A stretch of DNA of 64,000 nucleotides from Bermanella sp047621325 (lineage in GTDB: Bacteria; Pseudomonadota; Gammaproteobacteria; Pseudomonadales; Oceanobacteraceae): assembly GCA_047621325.1 (NCBI GenBank), contig JBLHLT010000013.1, positions 41,087-105,086 on the forward strand, read 5' to 3'. Position 1 is the stretch's first letter; the number at the start of each line of letters is the position of its first letter. The notes below the pieces were generated by a model. That model saw only the letters and a program-made list of their open reading frames with translations, searched no databases and was not told where the DNA came from. The translations under genes were made by a program, and so were the position numbers. This document shows, piece by piece, positions 1 through 9,129 of this stretch.

Positions 1-1
1 G

Positions 2-3000
2 GGAGGGCTTGGCGATTCAGATTATTTATTTGTAGATAATGTAAAGGTAACGGCAACCCCTAATCAAATTTCGCAACATATTGCTATTGTGCATGATGCG
101 AGTGGCGTGAGCTGTGTTGCTGAAAATATTACCTTTAGTTTGCATAATAGCGCTCACCAAGTTCTGACTGGATTTACGGGAACAGTGACGGTAGCTGCAC
201 GTATTGTATCAAGCGGTTTAACAGCAGGCTCTTGGGTTCTTGCAACGGGGTCAAATCCTAGCAGTTTTATAAATAATGGTAACGGTACATTTAGTTATAC
301 TTTAGTGGCCGCTGATAATGGCAGCTTCACTATGAAATACAGTTATAAACAGCAGGGCGCGATTAATTTTGATGCATCTTCAGGCTCAATAAGAGAATCA
401 GCAAGCGAAGATTCAAATTTAGTCATAGCGGCTACGTTTTTAAGTGAAGGTAATTTTAGGGATGAATTTACAGAAATAGGTAATAACTACAGGGACCGTT
501 TTGATACCGCTAGTTATGGCAATAATGACGGGAATTTAACTTGGGCAACTAATTGGATTGAAACCGAGCGAATTACAGGAGGTAGCCCCACCACAGGAGA
601 CGTGCGTATTACCAACGGTCGTCTTGAGTTGACAGGTAATAACACGGTGTATCCAAATTTTGTACAAAGCTCAGTTCAACGTGAAGTCAATCTATCCGGT
701 GCGACAACCGCTACCTTACGGTTTACCATGCGCAGTACTTCGGTTGAGTCAAATGATAGGGCTACGGTGTCGGTTTCTTCGAATGGTGGTGCGACGTGGA
801 CAATCATCGCAACCTATACAGATGACATCACCAGCTTTCAGCCATTCAGTTTTAATATCACGCCTTATATTTCAAGTAATACTCGAGTGCGTTTTCGTAT
901 TGAAGATGAAAGTGGCTCTACCTGTTGCTTTGGGCCAGCCGATGAAATCTTACAGGTAGAAGACATTCAGATATTAACGAATACATCGGGCAGTTATGAC
1001 AATAATGACGGCAGCTTAGCATTCAGTGGTAACTGGATTGAGAGTGATGGCACCGGCCCAGATAATGGCCCAGTCAGTATTTATTACGATGCACTGTATT
1101 TGTATGGTAACAGCACTTCGGTCACCAGTTTAAGTCGTGCCATGAATTTGTCTTCTTATGATGATGCGGTTCTTACCTTTGACTATCAATCAATAGGCGC
1201 TGTGGACCCTGAAGACAAAGTCAGAGTCGAAGTCAATAACGGCTCAGGTTGGACGTTATTGCAAACTATTACGGGTAAAATTTCTGGTTCAAGTAGCCTT
1301 AACTTAAAAAACTATATGGCTAGTAATACCCAGATAAGATTTGTAATCGATGACCCTGGCACGGGTGGTAATTGTTGCTACAACGCCAGTGATGAAGTAT
1401 TTAAAATTGATAACGTGAATATTGAAGTGTTTAAAATATCAAGTTGTAAAGGCGCGGATCATTTTTCAATACTGCACAGTGGCGCTGGGGTGAATTGCGA
1501 AGCCGAGGTGATCACGTTAATCGCTAAAGATTCCGCAGGCAATCAAATTACAGATTATACCGGCACTATTAATTTATCGACATCGACTAATCATGGTGAT
1601 TGGAGCTTTAATACTGGTTCGGGCAGCTTTAATGCCACAGGCACTAATGCGGGTACCGCAGAGTATGTTTTCTCTTCTGCCGATAACGGACAAGCATCGT
1701 TTAACTATTTAAATACACATGTTGAGTCTCTGAGTATCAATGTATTAGACAACCAAGGAATTTCTGAAACCAGTAACGCAGCGACCGCAGCAGATGATCC
1801 TGCCATCACATTTGCCCGTTCTGGCTTTAAATTTATTTATGGTAGCGGTGCGGCGCCTGCTTCACAGGTGATTCCAGTGCAAACATCAGGGCGTAATTTA
1901 AACCAACTACTAGGTTATGACCCGCTTAAAATTAGGGCCATTACTACCGATGTTGATACGGGTGTGTGCACTGGCTTATTTACCGGTAATCAAACAATTC
2001 ATCTCGCATTAGAATGCACCAATCCTACAACGTGCCATTCCAATGCCTCGTCGCAATTTTCTATTAATGGCACGAATCTTAATAAGAATTCTCAAGGCAG
2101 TGTGACCAGTTATACGCCTTTGACATTAAATTTCTCCAGCAACAGTACAGCAGACTTACCCAATAGTCTTTATACCGACGCAGGGCGTTTAACATTACAC
2201 GCTCGTTTAGTGCAAGCGGGTGATCCTATAGTGGGTAATAGTAATCCAATCGAATTTACCCCTGCAGGATTTTGCACAACCACCACAGACCCTAATTACA
2301 GTTGCAGCGGGCCTGATTATTGGAATTGTGACAAATTTAAAAAGGCAGGTGAAAACTTTAATCTTACCGTGACAGCGCAGGGTTGGCGACAAAATGCCGA
2401 TAGTGATTTTTGTGATAATAATTACGTGTTGCCCAATTTTAATAGCCAAGTTAATTTAACACACAGCTTAATATCCCCCACGGGAGGTGACCCTGGTACT
2501 ATTTCGTTAAGCAGTGTGAATTTAGCTGCGGGTATATTTAATGGAATGATTAATTGGAGTGACGTAGGTGTTATTAATTTTACCGCAGGCTCGAATAGCT
2601 ATTTATCCCATACGTTGGTGAGTACACCATCCCATGAGTTTGGACGTTTTTATCCAGCTGATTTTTTCATCAATAATGTCAGTTCTGGCCGTTATGGGGA
2701 CGCGAATACAGGCTTCAGTTATATTGGTGAACTGGATGCGAGTAATGCAGGTGGCATTAAATACAGCACCGCCCCACAATTTGATCTGGTTGCGCGTAAT
2801 GCTCAGGGCGTGCCGGTAAAAAATTATTTAGTTGGCAGTTTTAATAAATCCCCTCTGCCTGTGATCAACGCAACGTCTAGCATATTAGGTGCAGATGGCC
2901 TCACGGATTTAACGATTACGTCCGGCTTTAATGCACCAAGCAGTGTGTATGACAATGCAACGGGTATTTCTAGGGTCAGCTTAAGTGGTAGTGATCATTT

Positions 3001-3577
3001 TGTTTATGATCATGCAGGTAATGCGATGATTGCGCCGTTTACCAATGACATTCAACTGAATATAAATGATTACGTGGATAGCGATGGCGTCAGCTTGGCA
3101 AATGCTTTAAGTATTAACCCTGTAGGTGGTGAAATTCGGTTTGGGCGCATGTGGTTATCAAATGGCTATGGGCCAGAAACGCTTCCTTTAACGCAAATTT
3201 GGCAAACACAATATTTTGATGGAAATGATTTTATTATTAATCAAAACGATAACGCAACGACGTATGATTTATCTGATATTGGTGCGATAACCATCACCGA
3301 TGTCGGCAGTCCTAGCGACCCTTACCAAAGTAGTGACAGTACCCCCTCTGGTGAATTGGGCGATACGGGTACGTTTGTTGCGGGTGAAATAAAGGTGAAT
3401 TGGTCCGCGCCCACCAATCAGCGTTACGGTAAGTTTAAGTTTCCGTATGCAGGGCCGCCGTGGCTACAATTTGATTGGAATGGTACGGGATTTGAAGACC
3501 CTGAAGCAGAGATTAGTTTTGGGCAGTATCGTGGTCACGATAAGATTATTTATTGGAAAGAAGTTTATTATAAATAA
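2..3577 (+). CDS. mshQ: MshQ-like protein with C-terminal DUF6701 domain, 5' end cut by window
   Basis: The reading frame is open from the first bases, so the true start lies before the window. The last ~300 residues resemble the DUF6701 domain that ends MSHA biogenesis protein MshQ: a 'GEIRFGR' strand, a Tyr-Trp/Phe-rich middle, and an ending with 'FGQYRGHDKIIYW'. Upstream the protein is built of repeats. Two ~150-residue beta-sandwich-like modules, each with a Cys-Cys pair and a 'DNVNIE'-like end, alternate with Ig-like modules that start 'HxxIxHxxxGVxCxAE'. The first residues ('DYLFVDNVKVT') are the tail of a further copy. MshQ is a large pilus-locus protein thought to sit at the cell surface. 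The rest of the MSHA locus would be expected to the left. Confidence 0.75.
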   Translation, partial: GGLGDSDYLFVDNVKVTATPNQISQHIAIVHDASGVSCVAENITFSLHNSAHQVLTGFTGTVTVAARIVSSGLTAGSWVLATGSNPSSFINNGNGTFSYTLVAADNGSFTMKYSYKQQGAINFDASSGSIRESASEDSNLVIAATFLSEGNFRDEFTEIGNNYRDRFDTASYGNNDGNLTWATNWIETERITGGSPTTGDVRITNGRLELTGNNTVYPNFVQSSVQREVNLSGATTATLRFTMRSTSVESNDRATVSVSSNGGATWTIIATYTDDITSFQPFSFNITPYISSNTRVRFRIEDESGSTCCFGPADEILQVEDIQILTNTSGSYDNNDGSLAFSGNWIESDGTGPDNGPVSIYYDALYLYGNSTSVTSLSRAMNLSSYDDAVLTFDYQSIGAVDPEDKVRVEVNNGSGWTLLQTITGKISGSSSLNLKNYMASNTQIRFVIDDPGTGGNCCYNASDEVFKIDNVNIEVFKISSCKGADHFSILHSGAGVNCEAEVITLIAKDSAGNQITDYTGTINLSTSTNHGDWSFNTGSGSFNATGTNAGTAEYVFSSADNGQASFNYLNTHVESLSINVLDNQGISETSNAATAADDPAITFARSGFKFIYGSGAAPASQVIPVQTSGRNLNQLLGYDPLKIRAITTDVDTGVCTGLFTGNQTIHLALECTNPTTCHSNASSQFSINGTNLNKNSQGSVTSYTPLTLNFSSNSTADLPNSLYTDAGRLTLHARLVQAGDPIVGNSNPIEFTPAGFCTTTTDPNYSCSGPDYWNCDKFKKAGENFNLTVTAQGWRQNADSDFCDNNYVLPNFNSQVNLTHSLISPTGGDPGTISLSSVNLAAGIFNGMINWSDVGVINFTAGSNSYLSHTLVSTPSHEFGRFYPADFFINNVSSGRYGDANTGFSYIGELDASNAGGIKYSTAPQFDLVARNAQGVPVKNYLVGSFNKSPLPVINATSSILGADGLTDLTITSGFNAPSSVYDNATGISRVSLSGSDHFVYDHAGNAMIAPFTNDIQLNINDYVDSDGVSLANALSINPVGGEIRFGRMWLSNGYGPETLPLTQIWQTQYFDGNDFIINQNDNATTYDLSDIGAITITDVGSPSDPYQSSDSTPSGELGDTGTFVAGEIKVNWSAPTNQRYGKFKFPYAGPPWLQFDWNGTGFEDPEAEISFGQYRGHDKIIYWKEVYYK

Positions 3578-3655
3578 ACGCTCTATCACTTCGCGGAGTA
3601 ATAGTACGGGTCAACTATACTAGTATGAGACGCCTTACTATTGTAAATAAAAGAT

Positions 3656-4060
3656 ATGCATCAATTTGAAACCCCTTTCGGTGGTTATGAGATGGATATT
3701 AATCACCGAACCCTATGTTTAACCATTCATGGTGTGATTGAGCTAGAGCTTGCGTTGCGCTTTATGTTGCAGGCCAAGGTTTTAATTTCTAAATTGCCGG
3801 ATCATCATTGGGCATCATTAGTGGACTTGAGTGAGTGGGGACTGCATCCGCCTGAAATTGTGGTGTTCATTCAAGAATTTGAGTCTTGGGCGCAGAAAAA
3901 TGGTCAGCTAGCGGAGGCGGCAGTGGTAAATGATAGCGTGTTAAAAATTATGGCGCGAGATAAGTTGGTAGGGGGGGCACGAACGACGGTACATCAGGAA
4001 TACTTTAAAACAAAACCCGAAGCACAAGAATGGCTCCGGGTTCTGTCGCTATACAATTAG
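3656..4060 (+). CDS. Small hypothetical protein, possibly STAS/SpoIIAA-like fold
   Basis: This 134-residue soluble protein has no signal peptide. Its pattern is two strands ('RTLCLTIHG'), a helix, a central 'WASLVDLSEWG' strand-loop, a helix, a 'AAVVND' strand and a C-terminal helix with 'YFKTKPEAQEWL'. This resembles small SpoIIAA/STAS-like proteins, but no catalytic or phosphorylated serine can be assigned. It starts 78 bases after the mshQ-like gene and ends 15 bases before the convergent ntrC stop. The ATG at 3692 ('MDINHRT') is an alternative start. The function is unknown and the fold suggestion is weak. Confidence 0.6.
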   Translation: MHQFETPFGGYEMDINHRTLCLTIHGVIELELALRFMLQAKVLISKLPDHHWASLVDLSEWGLHPPEIVVFIQEFESWAQKNGQLAEAAVVNDSVLKIMARDKLVGGARTTVHQEYFKTKPEAQEWLRVLSLYN

Positions 4061-4075
4061 ATTAAGCGGTATCGA

Positions 4076-5500
4076 TTAATCCATTTCTTCCTCTTCAGTT
4101 GTTTCTTCCATACCCAGCTCTTTTATTTTACGAGTCAGGGTATTACGACCCCAGCCAAGTAAAATGGACGCGTCTCGGCGACGACCTGCAGTATGTTTGA
4201 GGGCGGTTTCGATCATGATACGTTCAAAAATCGGTACGGCATCATCTAAAATACTTTTTTTACCTTGCGCTAATTGCTGATCAGCCCAGTTACGTAACGA
4301 TTGTTCCCAGTTGTTGCTGGTTGTGGCTTTTTCTTCTTGGTTAAGCAACTCTGGTGGTAGATCGTTAATATGAACTTCGCGACCCGACGCCATTACTGTA
4401 ATCCAGCGGCAAGTATTTTCTAATTGGCGCACGTTACCTTGCCAAGGTAGGGTGCATAAATATTCTTCGGTATCACTTTTTAATACTTTAGCTTCAACGC
4501 CTAGCTCTTCCGCCGCACGATTTAAAAAGTGATGCAGTAAGCGAGGCACATCTTCACGGCGCTCAGCGAGAGCGGGTAAATGAATGCGAATAACATTTAA
4601 GCGGTGAAATAAATCCTCACGGAAAGTACCTGCTTTTACTAGTCCTTCTAAATTTTGGTGGGTGGCTGCAATAATTCGCACATTCACTTTGACCGGAGAG
4701 CTACCACCTACACGATAAAACTCACCATCGGCTAATACTCGCAACAAGCGGGTTTGAGTATCGGCTGGCATATCGCCAATTTCATCTAAAAATAAAGTGC
4801 CACCATCGGCCTGTTCAAACCGACCACGACGTTGACCTCCTGCACCGGTGAATGAGCCTTTTTCATGGCCAAATAATTCACTTTCGATTAAGTCTTTTGG
4901 AATGGCCGCCATGTTTAAAGCAACAAATGGATGCTCGCTACGTGGGCTGTGTTTATGCAAAGCATGCGCAACTAACTCTTTACCAGTACCGGATTCACCA
5001 TTAATTAAAACAGTAATATTGGAGTGGCTTAAGCGACCAATAGCGCGAAACACTTCTTGCATGGCCGGTGCTTCACCAATAATCTCGGTGTGTTTATAAG
5101 GCTCGGTTGGTTCGGCATGATTAAGCGAAGTGGTTTCGTGTTTGTGGGCAATGGCACGTTTAATTAAGTTAACGGCCTCATCAACATCAAATGGTTTAGG
5201 TAAATATTCAAACGCGCCTTTTTGATAAGAAGTGACAGCACTGTCTAAGTCACTGTGTGCCGTCATTATAATTACTGGAATATTCGGATCAACTTGATGA
5301 ATTTGATTCAAAAGGGTGAGTCCGTCGATACCCGGCATGCGAACATCGCTGATAATGGCATCCGGTATTTCACGATTCAACGCATTGATAACTTTATCGC
5401 CATTTTCAAATGATTGGCTTTCAATATTATCTTGCTCTAGGGCTTTCTCTAAAACCCAGCGGATAGAGCGATCGTCGTCAATAATCCAAACTTTATTCAT
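4076..5500 (-). CDS. glnG: Nitrogen regulation response regulator NtrC
   Basis: This is the sigma-54 activator that switches on nitrogen-assimilation genes when phosphorylated by NtrB. It has the usual three parts. A receiver spans residues 1-115, with acidic residues at 8-10, phospho-acceptor Asp52 and Lys102. An AAA+ domain follows, with Walker A GESGTGKE at 168-175 and Walker B at 234-240. The C-terminus is a Fis-type helix-turn-helix ('DASILLGWGRNTLTRKIKEL'). At 474 residues it has the family length. The sigma-54 contact loop at 215-220 reads GSFTGA instead of the usual GAFTGA. The gene lies 15 bases downstream of ntrB and is surely cotranscribed with it. Acidic residues make up its extreme C-terminus. 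Confidence 0.97.
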   Translation of the reverse strand: MNKVWIIDDDRSIRWVLEKALEQDNIESQSFENGDKVINALNREIPDAIISDVRMPGIDGLTLLNQIHQVDPNIPVIIMTAHSDLDSAVTSYQKGAFEYLPKPFDVDEAVNLIKRAIAHKHETTSLNHAEPTEPYKHTEIIGEAPAMQEVFRAIGRLSHSNITVLINGESGTGKELVAHALHKHSPRSEHPFVALNMAAIPKDLIESELFGHEKGSFTGAGGQRRGRFEQADGGTLFLDEIGDMPADTQTRLLRVLADGEFYRVGGSSPVKVNVRIIAATHQNLEGLVKAGTFREDLFHRLNVIRIHLPALAERREDVPRLLHHFLNRAAEELGVEAKVLKSDTEEYLCTLPWQGNVRQLENTCRWITVMASGREVHINDLPPELLNQEEKATTSNNWEQSLRNWADQQLAQGKKSILDDAVPIFERIMIETALKHTAGRRRDASILLGWGRNTLTRKIKELGMEETTEEEEMD

Positions 5501-5515
5501 GGTTTAGTCCCTATA

Positions 5516-6628
5516 TTAAAAAATATTTTTTTGCTCTTGCGCGCAATAATCATGGTGATCAAGCTCAAGCGGCAAGTAGATAGAAAATTGTGTTTTACCA
5601 GGCTCACTGTCGCATTCGATAATGCCCTGATGTTGGTTTACGATGGACTGGGCTATTGATAAACCCAAGCCTGTTCCCTCGGCTCGTCCACTGACCATCG
5701 GAAAAAATAAACTTTCGCGAATGTTGTCTGGTATACCTGGGCCGTTATCTTCGATAGTTAAGTGCAGCACCAAACGATGTTTGGTATGACCTATTGTCAG
5801 TTGGCGGATAGCACGAGTTTTTAGCGTGATCTCTGGGAATTCATGTCCACCTTTTTGGGCCAATAAAGCCTGCATTGCGTTACGGGTGATATTGAGTACG
5901 ACCTGTATTAACTGTTCTTTATCAGCTAAAAACTCAGGAATACTTGGGTCATAATCACGGCGTAGTTTCAGCTGGCCATCCGTTTCGACACTTATCAAGC
6001 TATAAACGCGTTCCAATACCTCATGTATATTGGTTTCAAGGCGTTCTAATAATTTATTTGGCCCCAGCATTTTATCAACTAGGTTTCTGAGGCGGTCCAC
6101 TTCTTCAATAATGATTTGGGTGTACTCTTTTAATTCTTCGCTGCCTAACATGCGCTCTAGTAATTGTGCGCTTCCGCGAATGCCACCCAGTGGGTTTTTA
6201 ATCTCGTGCGCCATGCCACGCACTAATGTCTGAGTGGTGGCTTGAGCAGTAATCAGTTCTTCTTCTCGACTAATGCGCAATAAGCGATCGCGAGGGTGCA
6301 TCTCAACCACAAGGCAAATGGTTTTGTCGAATTCCACAGGGCTGACGCTGTAATCAAGCGTGATGATTTGTTGGTTCATTAGACGAACTTCAGCTTCACG
6401 CTTGGTGAACGAGGTTTCTTGGACTAAAGAATTTTCTAATGTTTGCACATCTTGCTGAATATCAGAAAAAACCATCTCAGCTTGCATGCCGACACAACGA
6501 CGGCCACTCACTTCTAATAGCGCTTCTGCTGCTGGATTAAGATATTGAACTGTTAACGCTTCATCTAGCACTAAAATTGCGCTATCTAAGTTATTGATCA
6601 GTTGCTTATAAAAAATGAAATCGGCCAT
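5516..6628 (-). CDS. glnL: Nitrogen regulation sensor histidine kinase NtrB
   Basis: This is a cytosolic kinase/phosphatase for NtrC, controlled in this family by PII protein. It has a PAS domain at residues ~8-110 ('LDSAILVLDEALTVQYLNPAAEALL') and a HisKA motif 'GMAHEIKNPLGG' with phospho-His141. The ATPase part carries N ('LNITRNAMQAL'), G1 ('DNGPGIP') and G2 ('GTGLGLSIAQ') boxes. The length of 370 fits the family. The ATG at 6628 is preceded by AGGA. A sigma-54 promoter at 6657-6673 would start transcription only about 18 bases upstream. Unlike in E. coli, ntrBC is separated from glnA by another gene and a terminator, so it depends on its own promoter. Confidence 0.96.
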   Translation of the reverse strand: MADFIFYKQLINNLDSAILVLDEALTVQYLNPAAEALLEVSGRRCVGMQAEMVFSDIQQDVQTLENSLVQETSFTKREAEVRLMNQQIITLDYSVSPVEFDKTICLVVEMHPRDRLLRISREEELITAQATTQTLVRGMAHEIKNPLGGIRGSAQLLERMLGSEELKEYTQIIIEEVDRLRNLVDKMLGPNKLLERLETNIHEVLERVYSLISVETDGQLKLRRDYDPSIPEFLADKEQLIQVVLNITRNAMQALLAQKGGHEFPEITLKTRAIRQLTIGHTKHRLVLHLTIEDNGPGIPDNIRESLFFPMVSGRAEGTGLGLSIAQSIVNQHQGIIECDSEPGKTQFSIYLPLELDHHDYCAQEQKNIF

Positions 6629-6656
6629 AAAGTACTTTTCCTAGGTAATGGCTTAT

Positions 6657-6673
6657 AGCAAGAAGCAAGCCAT
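6657..6673 (-). promoter_or_regulatory. Sigma-54 promoter of ntrBC
   Basis: Read on the minus strand the site is ATGGCTTGCTTCTTGCT. It has GG and GC exactly 12 bases apart, with 'TGGC' and 'TTGCT' matching the -24/-12 consensus TGGCACRNNNNTTGCW. The predicted transcript start is near 6646. The placement directly upstream of the ntrB start supports it, and an NtrC-like site lies ~127 bases further upstream. Confidence 0.72.
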
Positions 6674-6764
6674 GTTTTCTTGCACTAATATAGCCTGATG
6701 CACCAGTAGTTACGGGGCTTCGGGGCCTGTTAATAGCGCGTAGGAATGAACAGAATGTAACTAT

Positions 6765-6781
6765 AGCACTGTATTGGTGCG
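6765..6781 (-). promoter_or_regulatory. NtrC-binding site upstream of ntrBC
   Basis: AGCACTGTATTGGTGCG matches the NtrC consensus TGCACYA-N3-TRGTGCA at 11 of 14 fixed positions. It is centred about 127 bases upstream of the predicted sigma-54 start at 6646, a normal enhancer distance. Two further half-site-like elements, TGCACTA (6681-6687) and TGCACCA (6699-6705), lie closer to the promoter and may be weaker sites. Confidence 0.6.
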
Positions 6782-6792
6782 CACCATGCTAA

Positions 6793-7311
6793 TTAGGTGC
6801 GGGGGCGATTTAGAATAGATGGACGTTGAACATAAATACGACGTTTCGAGCTAGCAATGAGCAGGTTTCCTTTATGCTTGATCATCACTTGAACCAAGTG
6901 AGTCCCGCGGTTTAGGCTGTCGAGTTTGAATTCTAGCTGCGCGGCTGTCTTTATCGATTGGCCGTTGAGTAGGAGTGTTATTTCATGTTCAGGCTGTAAC
7001 TCAGGCTGAATATTTAGCTGAATATTGGTGCTTCCCGCATCCCCAGCGGTAATCATGTGATCTTCTTTAGGGCTTATAATCTCTAATACACGATAACCTT
7101 TAAAGCCATCGACATCAGCGGTTTCGGCCTCTTCTTGTTTTTGCACCATTTTGGGCATTTTGATTTCTTGTAGCTGTGGCAACTCCGCTTTACTCGCGTT
7201 GGCAGGGGGTTCATCACCATAGACACGAATGCCTTCGTCGTTAACCCAAGTATAGACTTGGGCCGATGCGATAAACGGAGTGAGGAGAATAAATAGAAAT
7301 AACGTTTTCAT
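6793..7311 (-). CDS. DUF4124 domain-containing exported protein
   Basis: The protein has 172 residues. A signal peptide at residues 1-17 ('MKTLFLFILLTPFIASA') is followed by the DUF4124 signature 'YTWVNDEGIRVYGDEPP', typical of short periplasmic proteins in gammaproteobacteria. The second half (~75-160) looks like an Ig-type beta-sandwich ('ITLLLNGQSIKTAAQLEFKLDSL'). Genes of this type commonly sit between glnA and ntrBC in this group, as here. It is read in the same direction as both, but sits behind the glnA terminator. The biochemical role is unknown. Confidence 0.85.
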   Translation of the reverse strand: MKTLFLFILLTPFIASAQVYTWVNDEGIRVYGDEPPANASKAELPQLQEIKMPKMVQKQEEAETADVDGFKGYRVLEIISPKEDHMITAGDAGSTNIQLNIQPELQPEHEITLLLNGQSIKTAAQLEFKLDSLNRGTHLVQVMIKHKGNLLIASSKRRIYVQRPSILNRPRT

Positions 7312-7573
7312 AAGGTGCTCTCGATAATGGGTTCTACTGTAGCGGGTTTCGTATTGAGTTGCAGAGCTATTTGTCTAATTTGAGAGTGAGTTAGCATGTG
7401 CTGTTTGTCGGGATGAATCCCGACCTACATTGTTGTTGCCAGCTGTACTTAGCTTGGCCAAAGATTGAGAGTGATATTCAGTGCTTGTTTAGCAAGCAGC
7501 CCACAGGTTCCTTTGTGTGCTGCATTTAATCTTTATTCGAGAGCTGTGTTTAACGTTTGTTTTCTACAGACAT
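7312..7573. other. Intergenic stretch between DUF4124 gene and glnA
   Basis: Together with the terminator and spacer up to 7627 this is a 316-base gap. It holds the REP-like palindrome at 7407-7429 and presumably the DUF4124 promoter. No open frame with a plausible start and no RNA gene was recognised. Confidence 0.6.
7407..7429. repeat. REP-like palindromic element
   Basis: GTCGGGAT and ATCCCGAC form a perfect 8-base hairpin with a GA loop, followed by CTACA. This 'GTCGGGAT..ATCCCGACCTACA' pattern is typical of interspersed REP elements moved by RAYT/TnpREP (Y1) transposases in gammaproteobacteria. Only this one copy was noticed in the window. The identification rests on the motif alone. 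Confidence 0.55.
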
Positions 7574-7604
7574 AAAAAAAGCAGCCCGTAGGCTGCTCCT
7601 TTTT
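7574..7604 (-). terminator. Rho-independent terminator of glnA
   Basis: On the minus strand a stem AGCAGCC/GGCTGCT with loop TACG is followed by a run of seven T. It begins 24 bases after the glnA stop codon. Confidence 0.9.
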
Positions 7605-7627
7605 GTACTTTATTTAATCTTAAGCGA

Positions 7628-9034
7628 TTAAACAGAGTAGTACATATCGTACTCAACTGGGTGAGTCGTGTGTTCAACACGATACACGTCTTCCATTTTA
7701 AGTTCGATGTAAGCATCGATCATGTCTTGAGTGAATACGCCACCTTCAGTTAGGAATGCGCAATCTTCTTTAAGACACGTTAGAGCTTCACGTAGGCTGC
7801 CTGCTACTTGAGGAATTAGTGCCGCTTCTTCTGGCTCTAGGTCGTACAAGTCTTTGTCAGCTGCATCGCCAGGGTGAATCTTGTTTTTAACGCCGTCAAT
7901 ACCAGCCATTAACATTGCAGAGAACGCAAGGTATGGGTTGGCGATAGGGTCAGGGAAACGAGCTTCAACACGCTTGCCTTTAGGGCTAGCAACGTAAGGG
8001 ATACGGATAGAAGCAGAACGGTTACGTGCAGAGTACGCAAGCATTACAGGTGCTTCAAAACCAGGGATCAAACGCTTGTAAGAGTTAGTACCTGGGTTAG
8101 TGAATGCGTTTAGTGACTTAGCGTGCTTGATGATACCACCGATGTAGAAAAGGGCAGTTTCAGAAAGACCAGCATACAAATCACCAGCGAATTGGTTTTC
8201 ACCGTTCAACCAGTAAGACATGTGAACGTGCATACCAGAACCGTTGTCACCAACGATTGGCTTAGGCATGAAAGTCGCAGTTTTGCCGTATGCGTGCGCT
8301 ACGTTGTGAACAACGTATTTAAGCATTTGAACTTCATCAGCTTTTTTAACTAGCGTGTTAAATTTAACACCGATTTCGTTTTGGTTAGCCGTTGCTACTT
8401 CATGGTGATGTACTTCTACATCAAGACCCATAGCGATCATGGTGTTACACATGGCAGCACGCATGTCGTGAGAGCTATCTACTGGTGGTACTGGGAAGTA
8501 ACCGCCTTTAACACGTGGACGGTGACCCATGTTGCCGCCATCGATCGTAGCAGATGAGTTCCAAGAACCTTCTTCAGAGTTAACTTTGTAGAAAGCACCA
8601 GAAATGTCAGCACCGAATTTCACGTCATCAAAGATGAAGAATTCAGGTTCTGGACCGAAGAAAGCAGTGTCGCCTAAGCCAGTAGACTTAAGGAATTCTT
8701 CTGCGCGTTTTGCAACAGAACGTGGATCACGCTCGTAACCTTGCATAGTGCTAGGCTCGATGATGTCACAACGTAAAATAAGTGTGCAATCTTCAGTGAA
8801 CGGGTCAAGGAAAGGCGTGGTGTCATCTGGAAGTAGAATCATGTCTGATTCGTTAATGCCTTTCCAACCTTCAATTGAAGAACCATCAAACATTTGGCCA
8901 GTTTCGAAGAAATCGGCGTCAACGTAAGTAGCAGGGATGGTTACGTGCTGCTCTTTACCTTTAGTATCGGTGAAGCGTAGGTCAACCCACTTCACATCAT
9001 TGTCTTTAATCAGCTTCAGAGTATTCTCTGACAT
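7628..9034 (-). CDS. glnA: Glutamine synthetase, type I
   Basis: It makes glutamine from glutamate, ammonia and ATP, the main ammonium-assimilation step. The protein is 468 residues, as expected for dodecameric type I enzyme. 'DGSSIEGW', 'GPEPEFFIFD', 'HHHEVATANQNEIG', 'NGSGMHVHMS' and 'EARFPDPIANPYLAF' are the metal, ATP and substrate motifs. Tyr397 in 'DLYDLEPEE' is at the exact position of the adenylylation tyrosine of the E. coli enzyme, so adenylylation control is expected. The ATG at 9034 follows GGAGAG with good spacing; the TTG 12 bases upstream would overlap that ribosome site. It is transcribed from the sigma-54 promoter at 9130-9146. Confidence 0.98.
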   Translation of the reverse strand: MSENTLKLIKDNDVKWVDLRFTDTKGKEQHVTIPATYVDADFFETGQMFDGSSIEGWKGINESDMILLPDDTTPFLDPFTEDCTLILRCDIIEPSTMQGYERDPRSVAKRAEEFLKSTGLGDTAFFGPEPEFFIFDDVKFGADISGAFYKVNSEEGSWNSSATIDGGNMGHRPRVKGGYFPVPPVDSSHDMRAAMCNTMIAMGLDVEVHHHEVATANQNEIGVKFNTLVKKADEVQMLKYVVHNVAHAYGKTATFMPKPIVGDNGSGMHVHMSYWLNGENQFAGDLYAGLSETALFYIGGIIKHAKSLNAFTNPGTNSYKRLIPGFEAPVMLAYSARNRSASIRIPYVASPKGKRVEARFPDPIANPYLAFSAMLMAGIDGVKNKIHPGDAADKDLYDLEPEEAALIPQVAGSLREALTCLKEDCAFLTEGGVFTQDMIDAYIELKMEDVYRVEHTTHPVEYDMYYSV

Positions 9035-9084
9035 GGTGCTCTCCAATGGTAGATGACGATTTGCGTCTGATGATTTTACGATTG

Positions 9085-9115
9085 CTCTTACTGTAAGAGG
9101 CTTGCACGTGGTGCA
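9085..9115 (-). other. Two inverted repeats in the glnA leader
   Basis: CTCTTAC (9085-9091) and GTAAGAG (9093-9099) form a perfect 7-base inverted repeat with a one-base centre. TGCACGTGGTGCA (9103-9115) is a second palindrome, starting within five bases of the predicted transcript start at 9119. The second contains NtrC-like GCAC/GTGC arms but with the wrong spacing for a full NtrC site. It may be an operator for another regulator or a leader structure. The sequences are seen; the roles are unknown. Confidence 0.4.
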
Positions 9116-9129
9116 CTGCCCAAACTCAG

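Noticed and set aside
9103..9125. TTGGGCAGTGCACCACGTGCAAG as a sigma-54 promoter of glnA
   Set aside because: GG and GC are not 12 bases apart. The site at 9130-9146 has the correct spacing and both elements.
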